Shown here in pieces: positions 25,042-32,776 of a stretch of 49,703 nt of DNA. Numbering within the stretch: the stretch's first letter is position 1; each line of letters opens with the position of its first letter. Under the pieces are notes generated by a model that was given only the letters and a program-made list of their open reading frames with translations, had not been told where the DNA came from and did not search any database. Location: positions 1 to 49,703 of the forward strand of contig VGAB01000004.1 in NCBI GenBank assembly GCA_016870935.1, read 5' to 3'. The position numbers and the translations under genes are program-made. This DNA comes from Actinomycetota bacterium. GTDB lineage: Bacteria > Actinomycetota > Acidimicrobiia > Acidimicrobiales > Ilumatobacteraceae.

Positions 25042-25959
25042 ATGAGTTTGCAGTCTGTCGCCGATGTTCGCAGCGCGCTCGACGAACAGAACTATCTGGC
25101 CAGCGACGGCTTGGCCACCGCGGTTTTCTTGGCGGTGGCGCTAAACCGCCCGTTGTTGCTCGAAGGCGAGGCGGGCGTCGGCAAAACGGAACTGGCGAAA
25201 GTTCTCGCAAAGATCAGGCAGAGCGAACTTATTCGCCTGCAGTGTTACGAGGGCATCGACGCCTCGCAGGCGATGTATGACTGGGACTACTCGCGTCAGT
25301 TGTTGCACTTGCGCACCGTCGAGGCCACGGGTGAAGCCACGGTGCTTGGTGCCGACAAACTCGAGGGTCAGCTCTACAGCGAAAAGTTTCTGATTCGTCG
25401 CGCGCTGTTGCAGGCCATCGATCAAACATCGGGTGTCTCGCCGGTGCTGTTGATCGACGAAATCGATCGTGCCGACGACGAGTTCGAGGCATATTTGCTC
25501 GAAGTTTTGTCCGACTTTCAGATCACGATCCCCGAACTCGGAACCTACAAGGCAACCGTGCCTCCGTTGGTCGTGTTGACGTCGAATCGCACCCGTGACG
25601 TGCACGACGCGTTGAAGCGACGATGTCTGTACCACTGGGTTGAACACCCGAATTTCGACCGGGAAGTCGAAATCGTCAAACGACGCGTGCCCCAGGTCGC
25701 AGAAACGCTCGCCAAACAGGTCGCAGGAGCGGTCGAGGCGTTGCGCAAGATGCAGTTGTACAAGCCGCCAGGTGTCGCCGAGACGATCGACTGGGCCACC
25801 GCACTAGGTCGACTCGGCGTGGGCGAACTAGACGAGTCGGTCGTGCAGGCCACCCTTGGCACCGTGCTCAAATATCGCGAAGACCACGATCGCGTGCGCG
25901 ACAACGGTGTCGCCAACCTCGTCAAACAAGCCTTTGAACGGGGCTTGTACAGCAACTGA
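25042..25959 (+). CDS. coxD: CoxD-like MoxR-family AAA+ ATPase
   Basis: 305 residues: Walker A GEAGVGKTE at 42-50, Walker B LLIDEIDRAD at 136-145, sensor region LTSNRTRDVHDALKRRC. In Oligotropha, CoxD is needed to assemble the Cu-Mo active site with CoxE and CoxF; here it more likely acts in general maturation, since the large subunits are form II and lack the copper-binding Cys. The stop overlaps the coxE ATG (TGATG). Confidence 0.9.
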   Translation: MSLQSVADVRSALDEQNYLASDGLATAVFLAVALNRPLLLEGEAGVGKTELAKVLAKIRQSELIRLQCYEGIDASQAMYDWDYSRQLLHLRTVEATGEATVLGADKLEGQLYSEKFLIRRALLQAIDQTSGVSPVLLIDEIDRADDEFEAYLLEVLSDFQITIPELGTYKATVPPLVVLTSNRTRDVHDALKRRCLYHWVEHPNFDREVEIVKRRVPQVAETLAKQVAGAVEALRKMQLYKPPGVAETIDWATALGRLGVGELDESVVQATLGTVLKYREDHDRVRDNGVANLVKQAFERGLYSN

Positions 25960-27116
25960 TGTCGACACCGTCACCTGCCCACAAAATGGCGGTGACTTTC
26001 GCCCGCATTCTGCGTGGAGCAGGCGTCGATGTGCCTCTCGACTCGGTGATCGTCTTTGTCGGGGCGTTGAGCCGAGTTGGTCTCGACAATCGCGACGATG
26101 TCTATTGGGCCGCATACTCGACATTGATCCGTCGCCACGAGGACACCTCGATATTTGATCGTGCGTTCGCCGTGTTTTGGGAGCAGTTGATCCAGATCGA
26201 TGACGCCGAACAAATTCAAGAAACCGAGTCTGTGACGCTGCTCGTCGACAGCGACGATGAACAAGACGACAAGTCGGGTGCCGACACGATCGAAGATGAG
26301 AACACGATCGCCCTGCGGTTTTCAAGCATCGAGACGCTTCGCGAGAAAGATTTTGCCGCCTACTCAGAGAGCGAATTGCGCGAGGCCGAACAGTTCATGA
26401 CGAGTCTGCGGCTGGCGGGCCCACCGAAACGATCACTGCGGCTTCAACAGACGAACCACTCGGCCAGGCGACAAGACATTCGGCGCACGATGCGCGCGGC
26501 GCTGCAGAACGACCGTGAACCAATCGAACGATTCTGGCGCGAACCGAGCACGAGGCTTCGTCGACTGGTCGTTCTGCTCGACGTCTCGGGATCGATGGAG
26601 CCTTATGCGCGCGCCTTGTTGCGATTCATGCATGCCGCCGTGGTCGGTCGCCAAAGAGTCGAGGCTTTCACTCTCGGTACCCGATTGACGCGCATCACCA
26701 AAGAACTCGCCAATCGTGACCCAGACCGCGCCCTCGCGCGAACCTCGGCCCAAGTCTCAGATTGGAGCGGCGGCACTCGCCTCGGCGAATGCCTGCAAAA
26801 TTTCAACGACAACTGGGGCGTCGGCGGCATGGCCCGCGGTTCGATTTTTGTGATCCTCTCCGACGGCTGGGATCGGGGCGACCCGCACGCGTTGGCCGCG
26901 CAAATGGCGCGCCTCAAACGGGTCGCGTTCAGGGTGATCTGGGTGAACCCACTGAAAGTCAGCCCTGGTTATGCGCCCCTCGCCCGTGGCATGGCCGCGG
27001 CGATGCCCTACATTGATGACTTCGTCGAAGGGCACTCGCTCGAGGCGTTGCGCGAATTGACCGAGGTCATTTCGCGCGAGTCGAACAGTTCGCGAAGGGC
27101 GGTCAGTCATGCGTGA
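25959..27116 (+). CDS. coxE: CoxE-like von Willebrand factor A domain protein
   Basis: 385 residues. The C-terminal half is a VWA domain with an intact MIDAS motif LDVSGSM (Asp208, Ser210, Ser212), and the later FVILSDGWDRGDP; the N-terminal half is helical and acidic around residue 95-110 (SDDEQDDKSG). CoxE proteins pair with the MoxR ATPase CoxD as a chaperone-like system, and the one-base overlap of the two genes fits that. The stop overlaps the next gene by 8 bp. Confidence 0.9.
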   Translation: MSTPSPAHKMAVTFARILRGAGVDVPLDSVIVFVGALSRVGLDNRDDVYWAAYSTLIRRHEDTSIFDRAFAVFWEQLIQIDDAEQIQETESVTLLVDSDDEQDDKSGADTIEDENTIALRFSSIETLREKDFAAYSESELREAEQFMTSLRLAGPPKRSLRLQQTNHSARRQDIRRTMRAALQNDREPIERFWREPSTRLRRLVVLLDVSGSMEPYARALLRFMHAAVVGRQRVEAFTLGTRLTRITKELANRDPDRALARTSAQVSDWSGGTRLGECLQNFNDNWGVGGMARGSIFVILSDGWDRGDPHALAAQMARLKRVAFRVIWVNPLKVSPGYAPLARGMAAAMPYIDDFVEGHSLEALRELTEVISRESNSSRRAVSHA

Positions 27117-27426
27117 GATTTTGGGCGACATCGACCGCTGGCGTTCGCAGAACAAACGCATCGCCGTGGCGCGCGTGATCGATATCGAAGGTTCCGGCCC
27201 GCGCGACCCGGGTGCGGCGATGGCGGTGAACGAAGACGGCGAGGTTTGCGGTTCGGTTTCGGGCGGGTGTGTCGAGGGTGCCGTCGTCACCGAGGCGCTC
27301 GAGATTTTGCAGTCGAACAGCCAGGGGCGACTCGTCAAGTTCGGCTACTCAGACGACGAGGCGTTCGCCGTCGGTTTGACCTGTGGGGGCGTCGTGCATC
27401 TGTTCATTCAGCCGTTGAACTGGTGA
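27109..27426 (+). CDS. Short XdhC/CoxI-family protein (N-terminal domain only)
   Basis: 105 residues covering just the XdhC_CoxI domain: ARVIDIEGSGPRDPGAAMAVNEDG, GSVSGGCVEGAVV (50-62) and LTCGGVVHLFIQP. XdhC proteins bind molybdenum cofactor and help sulfurate and insert it into hydroxylases. The partner Rossmann domain is supplied by the next gene. It overlaps coxE by 8 bp. It has its own start and normal stop and ends at the natural domain boundary, so it looks like a stand-alone domain, not a broken gene. Confidence 0.85.
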   Translation: MREILGDIDRWRSQNKRIAVARVIDIEGSGPRDPGAAMAVNEDGEVCGSVSGGCVEGAVVTEALEILQSNSQGRLVKFGYSDDEAFAVGLTCGGVVHLFIQPLNW

Positions 27427-27460
27427 TCGAACTGACTCTCAAACTTATGACTGCCGAACG

Positions 27461-28270
27461 ATGATCTACGCAGCGCTCGCCGAACGAATTCGCGGCAACA
27501 AGCCGACCGTGCTGCTCACGGTGATCGACGGACCAAACACCGGCTCGACGCTTCTGGTGTCGCCCGATCAAAAAAAGTTTCCGACGCTCGGCACTTTGGG
27601 TGACGAAGAACTCGATCGTGTCGCCGCGCGCGACGCACTCGGCGAACTCGAGGCGGGTCGCACCAGCGTGCGAAATTACGGACCCTCTGGCCAGGTGACG
27701 CCCGAAGACCTGGTCGGCACGCCGACAGTGCGGATTTTCGTCGAATCTTTTTCGCCGCCACCGCAGATGATCATCTTTGGTGCGGTCGATTTCACCGCCG
27801 CGCTCGCCCGCGTGGCGAAAGTTCTCGGCTATTACGTGACCGTCTGCGACGCTCGCGAGGTGTTCGCCACCAAGCGAAGGTTTCCGATGGCCGATGAAGT
27901 CATCGTCACATGGCCGACACCCGTGCTCGCAGAACGAGGCCCCGACCTCGGCGCGCGCGACGCCGTTTGCATCCTCACCCATGATCCAAAATTCGACGTG
28001 CCGGCGATACAGGGCGCGCTCGCGACGGCGGTTGGTTACATCGGCGTGATGGGAAGTCGAAAAACGCACGCCAAACGACTCGAGCGACTCGCCGAGGTCG
28101 GCATCACGAAGCCAGCCGACTTGGCGCGACTGATGTCGCCGATCGGTCTAGACATCGGTTCGCGAACACCCGAAGAAACTGCGATCTCGATCTGCGCCGA
28201 GATCATCGGCAAACGGGTCGGTCGCAACGTGCCTTCGTTGGCCAACACAAGCGGGCCAATTCACAGATAA
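27461..28270 (+). CDS. XdhC-family maturation factor with Rossmann domain
   Basis: 269 residues: an N-terminal XdhC_CoxI-like part (PTVLLTVIDGPNTGSTLLV, GTLGDEELDR) with fewer conserved residues than the preceding gene, and a C-terminal XdhC Rossmann domain (MIIFGAVDFTAALARVAKVLG, GYIGVMGSRKTHAKR, DIGSRTPEETAISI). Probably works with the 105-residue protein upstream in loading sulfurated cofactor into the CoxL-like subunits. It starts 34 bp after that gene and ends convergent with the NlpC/P60 gene. Confidence 0.87.
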   Translation: MIYAALAERIRGNKPTVLLTVIDGPNTGSTLLVSPDQKKFPTLGTLGDEELDRVAARDALGELEAGRTSVRNYGPSGQVTPEDLVGTPTVRIFVESFSPPPQMIIFGAVDFTAALARVAKVLGYYVTVCDAREVFATKRRFPMADEVIVTWPTPVLAERGPDLGARDAVCILTHDPKFDVPAIQGALATAVGYIGVMGSRKTHAKRLERLAEVGITKPADLARLMSPIGLDIGSRTPEETAISICAEIIGKRVGRNVPSLANTSGPIHR

Positions 28271-28284
28271 TTTCTGCCGAGAAG

Positions 28285-28968
28285 TTACGGATTCGGGTCG
28301 ACCCAACGCATCCATTTCACGCGCGTCTCGTCGATCTTGTGCACCTCAACGCTTCGGCCGTTGCGCGGCGCTTGAATAACGACGTTTTCGACGCCAAGCG
28401 ACATCGAGATGTGACCCGGATACCAGGCCAAGTCGCCCACCTGCACCTCGTCGCTTTGCACACGCTCGCTGAACGAATATTGCTGCTGCGAACCGCGCGG
28501 TATCGCCAAACCGACGGTGTTCCAAGCGAATTTGATCAGCGCCGAACAATCAAGGGCGACGCCGGGCTCGTCGGCATTCGTTTTGTATGGCACGCCCAGT
28601 TGGGTGAGCGCCGCGAACAACACCCGTTGACGCTCGATGCCTGCGTCGAGCCAGGCTTGCTCTAGCGCGACTTTGTCGATTTCGAGATGTTCGGCGACGA
28701 TGATCGCGATATTTTTCAGCCATCGTGCGGCGACATCGCGTTGTTCACGCTGTCTAATTTGGTCGGCCGACCTCAAGGCCTCGAGGGCGAACTGTGCCTG
28801 CTTGGCGACCCACGCCGACTCGATCGCCGGCATCGGTTTGGCGGCGACTGGCTCGACCGAAAACGGCCCACGGTCAAAAGAGAGCCCGAACGAAAGCACC
28901 AGCGCGCTCAAGAGGATACGAACGCCGAGCACGGCAGATCTGCGACAATACGAAACTTGGGGGTTCAT
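28285..28968 (-). CDS. Secreted NlpC/P60-family cell-wall hydrolase
   Basis: 227 residues from ATG 28968. Residues 8-33 form a signal peptide or anchor with a twin Arg (CRRSAVLGVRILLSALVLSFGL). After a helical region the NlpC/P60 domain begins near 115: LGVPYKT, LDCSALIKFAW with Cys141, GHISMSLG with His186 and IQAPRNG with Gln199 where a His is common. The Cys-His-Gln triad should still hydrolyse peptide bonds in peptidoglycan stems. An upstream in-frame ATG at 29031 would add 21 residues before the signal and is less likely. Divergent from the XRE regulator. Confidence 0.82.
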   Translation of the reverse strand: MNPQVSYCRRSAVLGVRILLSALVLSFGLSFDRGPFSVEPVAAKPMPAIESAWVAKQAQFALEALRSADQIRQREQRDVAARWLKNIAIIVAEHLEIDKVALEQAWLDAGIERQRVLFAALTQLGVPYKTNADEPGVALDCSALIKFAWNTVGLAIPRGSQQQYSFSERVQSDEVQVGDLAWYPGHISMSLGVENVVIQAPRNGRSVEVHKIDETRVKWMRWVDPNP

Positions 28969-29042
28969 AATGGGGAGGGTTGGCGTCAAACTAATTGAGC
29001 CGTGTAACAGGGTATCCAAACAAAGTCGCATCTGAAACCTGC

Positions 29043-29056
29043 CCGATTAAAATCGG
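29043..29056. promoter_or_regulatory. Inverted repeat overlapping the -10 box of the XRE gene (candidate operator)
   Basis: CCGATT-AA-AATCGG is a perfect 6-bp-arm inverted repeat. Its centre contains TAAAAT (29048-29053), a -10 box that ends 6 nt before the XRE ATG at 29060. A repressor bound here would block the promoter, so autoregulation by the XRE protein is likely, perhaps also affecting the divergent NlpC/P60 gene. Confidence 0.55.
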
Positions 29057-29059
29057 CGC

Positions 29060-29320
29060 ATGGCATTGTCGAAGCAATATCTGGCGAAAAAATGTGCCTC
29101 GCAACAAAAATTAGTGGCGAAACAATTGCGCAAGCAGAGAGTGAAACTTGATTTGAGTCAGGACGAACTCGCCCAACGCGCCGGCATCGAAAGAAAAACA
29201 GTCAATCGAATCGAGAACGGCCACTTCTCGCCGACACTCGAAACACTCACGCGGTTGTGCCTCGTGCTCAAAATCTCCCCAAGTACTCTCTTTGGCAGTG
29301 GTCGCCGCGCAAAAAAATAG
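29060..29320 (+). CDS. XRE-family helix-turn-helix regulator
   Basis: 86 residues. Residues ~22-78 form a Cro/CI-type HTH domain (LRKQRVKLDLSQDELAQRAG, KTVNRIENGHFSPTLETL); the rest is a short basic N-terminal arm. There is no ligand or dimerisation domain beyond the HTH. The start lacks a ribosome binding site and sits 6 nt after TAAAAT, so the mRNA is probably leaderless. It overlaps the MocA-like gene by 23 bp and is thus transcribed with it, suggesting a role in controlling cofactor genes (inference). Confidence 0.88.
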   Translation: MALSKQYLAKKCASQQKLVAKQLRKQRVKLDLSQDELAQRAGIERKTVNRIENGHFSPTLETLTRLCLVLKISPSTLFGSGRRAKK

Positions 29321-29912
29321 ACAAACTGCAACCGCGATTCTGCTTGCTGCAGGCGGTGGCTCGAGATTTTCCGGCACGAAACACAAGTTGTTGACGGTCA
29401 TCAACGGTCGAAGCATTTTTTCTTGGTCGCTGCAACATTTGATCGAGGCGAATTTTAAGCACGTGGTCGTAGTAACAGGTGCGGTCGACTTGTCGGCTCA
29501 AATCGCGACTGCTGATACCGCGACGCAAGACATCGCCGTGATGCACAACCCCGATTGGCAATTGGGCATGGCTTCGAGTCTGCAGTGCGGAATCGCTCGA
29601 GCCCAGCAACTTGGCGCCGAATCGGTCGTGGTCGGTCTGGCCGACCAACCGGCGATTCTCCCGTCGGCATGGCGAAAAGTTGGCGCCTCGAACGCCCCGC
29701 TGGCGATCGCCACCTACAACGGAGTGCGCGGAAACCCGGTGCGATTGCACGCCGAGATCTGGCCGCTATTGCCGACGACGGGCGATGAGGGGGCGCGATC
29801 CCTTTTCAAATCTCATCGCGATTTGGTCGAAGAGATCGCTTGCGAGGGCTCGGCGCAAGATCTCGACACGACCGAAGATCTCGACCTGCTGACAAAGTTG
29901 CTCGGCGCATGA
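29298..29912 (+). CDS. MocA/MobA-like nucleotidyltransferase, probable molybdenum cofactor cytidylyltransferase
   Basis: About 204 residues from GTG 29298 (TTG 29292 is an alternative). The glycine-rich nucleotide-binding start ILLAAGGGSRFSGTKHKLL, GMASSLQCGIARA, the metal site GLADQP and NPVRL match the MocA group, which transfers CMP to molybdopterin to give the dinucleotide cofactor of xanthine-oxidase-family enzymes. That fits two CoxL-like enzymes in the same island. It overlaps the end of the XRE gene. MobA (GMP transfer) is less likely from context. Confidence 0.8.
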   Translation: MVAAQKNRQTATAILLAAGGGSRFSGTKHKLLTVINGRSIFSWSLQHLIEANFKHVVVVTGAVDLSAQIATADTATQDIAVMHNPDWQLGMASSLQCGIARAQQLGAESVVVGLADQPAILPSAWRKVGASNAPLAIATYNGVRGNPVRLHAEIWPLLPTTGDEGARSLFKSHRDLVEEIACEGSAQDLDTTEDLDLLTKLLGA

Positions 29913-29930
29913 ACCGGCGATGATCCGCAA

Positions 29931-30392
29931 ATGACGCGACCGACGCTGCAAGACATCACGCGCGTAACCGAGTTGCTTGGTCGCAAGCCCCAAGGCGACT
30001 TTGAGGTCGCATTGCGCGGTTCAGATGGCGACATCATCGTCGTCAAGAACGCCCCGTTGCTGTTCGACGGCACGCCGATGCCGACACGATATTGGTTGGT
30101 CGGCGTGAAAGAGAACGTCGCGGTGAGTCGCCTCGAGTCTGCAGGCTGCATTGACCAAGCCGAACGAGAGGTCGACCCCGAAGAATTGCGTCTGACCCAC
30201 CAGAGATATGCCGACGAGCGCGACGGCGCGATTTCGCCGAGCCATGTCGGCCCCCGACCATATGGCGGCGTCGCCGGCACCAGGGTCGGTGTGAAATGTT
30301 TGCACGCCCACTACGCCAATTGGTTGGTGAACAAAAGCGACGTCGTCGGCGCATGGGTCGACAAGCGACTTCGGCAGGATCAGCGACCCTAA
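29931..30392 (+). CDS. DUF501 family protein
   Basis: 153 residues of the actinobacterial DUF501 family: TELLGRKPQGDFEVA at the start, TRYWLVGVKENVAVSRLESAGCI in the middle, and HVGPRPYGGVAGTRVGVKCLHAHYANWL near the end with conserved Cys and His. The function is unknown. Its usual neighbours are eno, ftsB/divIC and ppx (Rv1025 in Mycobacterium); here it marks the right border of the inserted Mo-hydroxylase island. Confidence 0.88.
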   Translation: MTRPTLQDITRVTELLGRKPQGDFEVALRGSDGDIIVVKNAPLLFDGTPMPTRYWLVGVKENVAVSRLESAGCIDQAEREVDPEELRLTHQRYADERDGAISPSHVGPRPYGGVAGTRVGVKCLHAHYANWLVNKSDVVGAWVDKRLRQDQRP

Positions 30393-30393
30393 C

Positions 30394-30399
30394 TAGTCT
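30394..30399 (+). promoter_or_regulatory. Candidate -10 box (TAGTCT) for ppx
   Basis: TAGTCT begins 2 bp after the DUF501 stop and ends 6 nt (GCTCTG) before the ppx ATG; a leaderless transcript in addition to read-through is likely. Confidence 0.45.
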
Positions 30400-30405
30400 G
30401 CTCTG

Positions 30406-31326
30406 ATGGTGGGCAAAAACTTCGCGGCGATCGATATCGGCAGCAACTCGACGAACTTGTTGGTCGCCGATCAAGACGGAGCCACCGTGCATCGCGTCGT
30501 GACCACCACTCGACTCGGCAAAGACCTCGGCAAGACCGGCATGTTGAGCACCGAATCGATCGAACGAACTTTGCAATGTCTCGGTGAATATCAGCGTTTG
30601 ATGGCGAGCAACGATGTCATCGCGACACGAGCCGTCGCCACTGCGGCGTGTCGGGCGGCAAGGAATACCGGTGATTTCTTTTCGGCGGCGAAAAAAATTA
30701 TTGGCATCGAACCCGAGTTGATCTCCGGAGAGTCCGAGGGTGCGCTGTCGTTTCTCGGCGCCACCGGGGCGTTCGCCGAGAAAACAGCCACGCTGGTCGT
30801 CGACATCGGCGGCGCCTCGACCGAGCTGATGGTCGGGGCCGAAAGCCTGGAATTTTCGGTGAGTTTGCCGTTTGGCGCCGTCAGCGTCACCGAGTCGGAG
30901 TTGCATCGTGATCCGCCACGACCCGAAGAGTTGACGAACGCGATTTCGATGGTTTCCGATGCGGTCGACGATGTGGCGCACAATTATCCGCTGATTCGCT
31001 CGGTTGACCGAGTGATTGGCGTGGCGGGCACGATCGTCACGGTTGGCGCGGTCGAGGTCGGTCAGCGAGTTTTCAACCCAGATGCGCTGCACGCTCTGCG
31101 TCTCGGGCGCGACGCCGTCGAGGATGTTTTTCGAACCCTGGCCACCGAGTCGCTGGCAGATCGCGTGCACAACCCCGGACTGCCCCGTGATCGCGCCGAC
31201 ATCATCGTCGGTGGATGCTGCGTGCTCGTGGCGATTTTGCGACGCCTGCAGATTTCTGAAATCGTCGTCAGTCAGCACAATCTGCTCGATGGTCTAATCT
31301 CTGAGATGAGAAAAAAGTTTTCGTGA
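30406..31326 (+). CDS. Ppx/GppA-family exopolyphosphatase
   Basis: 306 residues of the ASKHA phosphatase fold: AAIDIGSNSTNLLVAD (phosphate-1 loop), ATRAVATAACRAARN, GESEGALSFLGATGA, VVDIGGASTELMVG (phosphate-2) and GVAGTIVTVGAVEV. It corresponds to the short, two-domain type found in actinobacteria (Rv1026 position) that hydrolyses polyphosphate or pppGpp. The GNAT gene start overlaps its stop (GTGA). Confidence 0.92.
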   Translation: MVGKNFAAIDIGSNSTNLLVADQDGATVHRVVTTTRLGKDLGKTGMLSTESIERTLQCLGEYQRLMASNDVIATRAVATAACRAARNTGDFFSAAKKIIGIEPELISGESEGALSFLGATGAFAEKTATLVVDIGGASTELMVGAESLEFSVSLPFGAVSVTESELHRDPPRPEELTNAISMVSDAVDDVAHNYPLIRSVDRVIGVAGTIVTVGAVEVGQRVFNPDALHALRLGRDAVEDVFRTLATESLADRVHNPGLPRDRADIIVGGCCVLVAILRRLQISEIVVSQHNLLDGLISEMRKKFS

Positions 31327-31985
31327 GTCATCTTTCATCTTCTTCGCCGAAACGGTTCATGCACCCGGCCGGTGCGCCAGTCGCACCGCCGCGACTTTAC
31401 GGCGCGCGGGTGATGCTTCGGCCCCTCGTCGCCCATGATTTCGAGGCATGGAGCGAGGTGCGCCTGCGCAACATCGATTGGCTGACGGTCTGGGAGCCAC
31501 GCCGATCCGAGTTTCTGGCCGACCCCGCGACAGACCGCGACGCATTCGAGCGGCGCTGCGTGGCACGCGATCGCGAACGGCAAAACGGCACGGCGTATGC
31601 GCTCGGCTTGTTCTTCAACAATTTTCTGGTCGGCGAGGTGAACATCAACAATGTCGTGCGTGGCGCGATGCAAATGGGCACGATCGGCTATTGGATCGAT
31701 CGCAAGCACGCCGGCAACGGGTACGTGGCCGAGGGTGTCGCGGCGATCATGCAGTTCGCGTTCGACGACCTCAAACTGCATCGGCTCGAGGTCTGCATCA
31801 TTCCGCGCAACACCAACAGCAAGCGCGTCGTCGAAAAACTTAACCTGCGCTACGAGGGTTTGTCGGAGCGGTTCCTCGAGATCAACGGCGTCTGGGAAGA
31901 CCACCTGCGCTTTGCGATCACCGCCGAAGAGTGGCACGAACGCCGCGACACCCTCTCCCGCCAATGGCTCATGGCGAAAAAATAA
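31323..31985 (+). CDS. RimJ-like GNAT N-acetyltransferase
   Basis: 220 residues: the RimJ/RimL-type start VMLRPLVAHDFEAWSEVRLRN and DWLTVWEP, the acetyl-CoA loop region GYWIDRKHAGNGYVAEG, and LHRLEVCIIPRNTNSKRVVEKL. RimJ acetylates ribosomal protein S5 in E. coli, but this family also modifies other proteins or small amines, so the substrate is open. GTG 31323 overlaps the ppx stop. A Ser/Pro-rich ~25-residue N-terminal stretch precedes the domain. Confidence 0.87.
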   Translation: MSHLSSSSPKRFMHPAGAPVAPPRLYGARVMLRPLVAHDFEAWSEVRLRNIDWLTVWEPRRSEFLADPATDRDAFERRCVARDRERQNGTAYALGLFFNNFLVGEVNINNVVRGAMQMGTIGYWIDRKHAGNGYVAEGVAAIMQFAFDDLKLHRLEVCIIPRNTNSKRVVEKLNLRYEGLSERFLEINGVWEDHLRFAITAEEWHERRDTLSRQWLMAKK

Positions 31986-31997
31986 GTTTTATTTTTT
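31977..31997. repeat. AT-only inverted repeat at a convergent gene end
   Basis: AAAAAATAA-GTT-TTATTTTTT, 9-bp perfect arms around a 3-nt loop. It contains the stop codons of both convergent genes (TAA of the acetyltransferase at 31983-31985 and of the crotonase at 31991-31989). A bidirectional transcription end is possible, although a stem with no GC pairs is weak. Confidence 0.5.
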
Positions 31998-32744
31998 GAT
32001 TTTGGCTTGGAGGGCGGCGAGGCGCTCGGCGAACCAGGGTTGCTTGGTCGTCCAAACTTGGGGCTCGAGTTCTTTGGCCACCGCCTGCTCGTGGGTCTGG
32101 ACATTGGCCATTTCTTGGATCGTGCGCTTGGTGAGAACGGCCAGTTCGCGCGGGGCGCTCGCCGCGCGCCGAGCCATCGTGTGGGCCGCCGACATCAACT
32201 CGCCGTCGGGCACGCATTTGTAGACCAGACCAACTCGTGCCGCCTCGGCGCCGTCAAGAATCTCGCCGAAAATCACCGCCGCCATGGTGGCTTGCGGGCC
32301 GGCGATGTTTCGAAACATCCAAGTGTGACCACCGCCGGGGTGAAGACCGATCTGCAAAAATCGCGTGTCGAACTTGGCACGCTCGGCGGCGATGCGCACA
32401 TCGCAACAAAGCGCGAGGTTCATGCCCGCACCCACGGCCGCGCCGTTGACTGCGGCGATCGTCGGCAACGGCGTTCTGGCGACGCGCAAAAAACCCTCGT
32501 AGATCTTGGTCAACGACTTGCCGTCGGCTTCGGCCAGGTTTCCCAGGTTCGCCCCGGCGCAGAACGCGGGTGGCGCACCCGTGACGATCAACGCGCCGAC
32601 TTTCTGATCGCCCTCGATTTCATCCATCGCCGCCGTGATGTCGGCGACCATTTCGAGAGTCATCGTGTTGCGTTCGGCGGGATTATTCAGCGTCAAAATA
32701 GCCACACCCTCGCGGCGCTCGACCTGCACAAGACCCATGAGCAT
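31989..32744 (-). CDS. Enoyl-CoA hydratase/isomerase (crotonase) family protein without the two usual Glu residues
   Basis: 251 residues of the crotonase fold: RREGVAILTLNNPAERNTM, the oxyanion-hole segments CAGANLGNL and GAAVGAGMNLALCCDVRIA, and GLHPGGGHTWMF. In rat mitochondrial hydratase, Glu144 and Glu164 act on water; here the equivalent residues are Asn109 and Phe129. Standard hydration of enoyl-CoA is therefore unlikely, and another crotonase reaction is possible. The ATG at 32738 (MGLVQVE) is an alternative start. Convergent with the GNAT gene. Confidence 0.88.
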   Translation of the reverse strand: MLMGLVQVERREGVAILTLNNPAERNTMTLEMVADITAAMDEIEGDQKVGALIVTGAPPAFCAGANLGNLAEADGKSLTKIYEGFLRVARTPLPTIAAVNGAAVGAGMNLALCCDVRIAAERAKFDTRFLQIGLHPGGGHTWMFRNIAGPQATMAAVIFGEILDGAEAARVGLVYKCVPDGELMSAAHTMARRAASAPRELAVLTKRTIQEMANVQTHEQAVAKELEPQVWTTKQPWFAERLAALQAKIKK

Positions 32745-32776
32745 TTAGTTTGTCATATTGTTAGCGTGATCACCGC

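Noticed and set aside
27427-27460. The two xdhC genes as one gene broken by a frameshift
   Set aside because: The first ends at a natural domain boundary with a normal stop, and the second has its own complete N-terminal part.
28900-29059. c-di-AMP (ydaO) riboswitch upstream of the NlpC/P60 gene
   Set aside because: Such riboswitches often control these hydrolases in actinobacteria, but the divergent gap is only about 90 bp and shows none of the expected structure.
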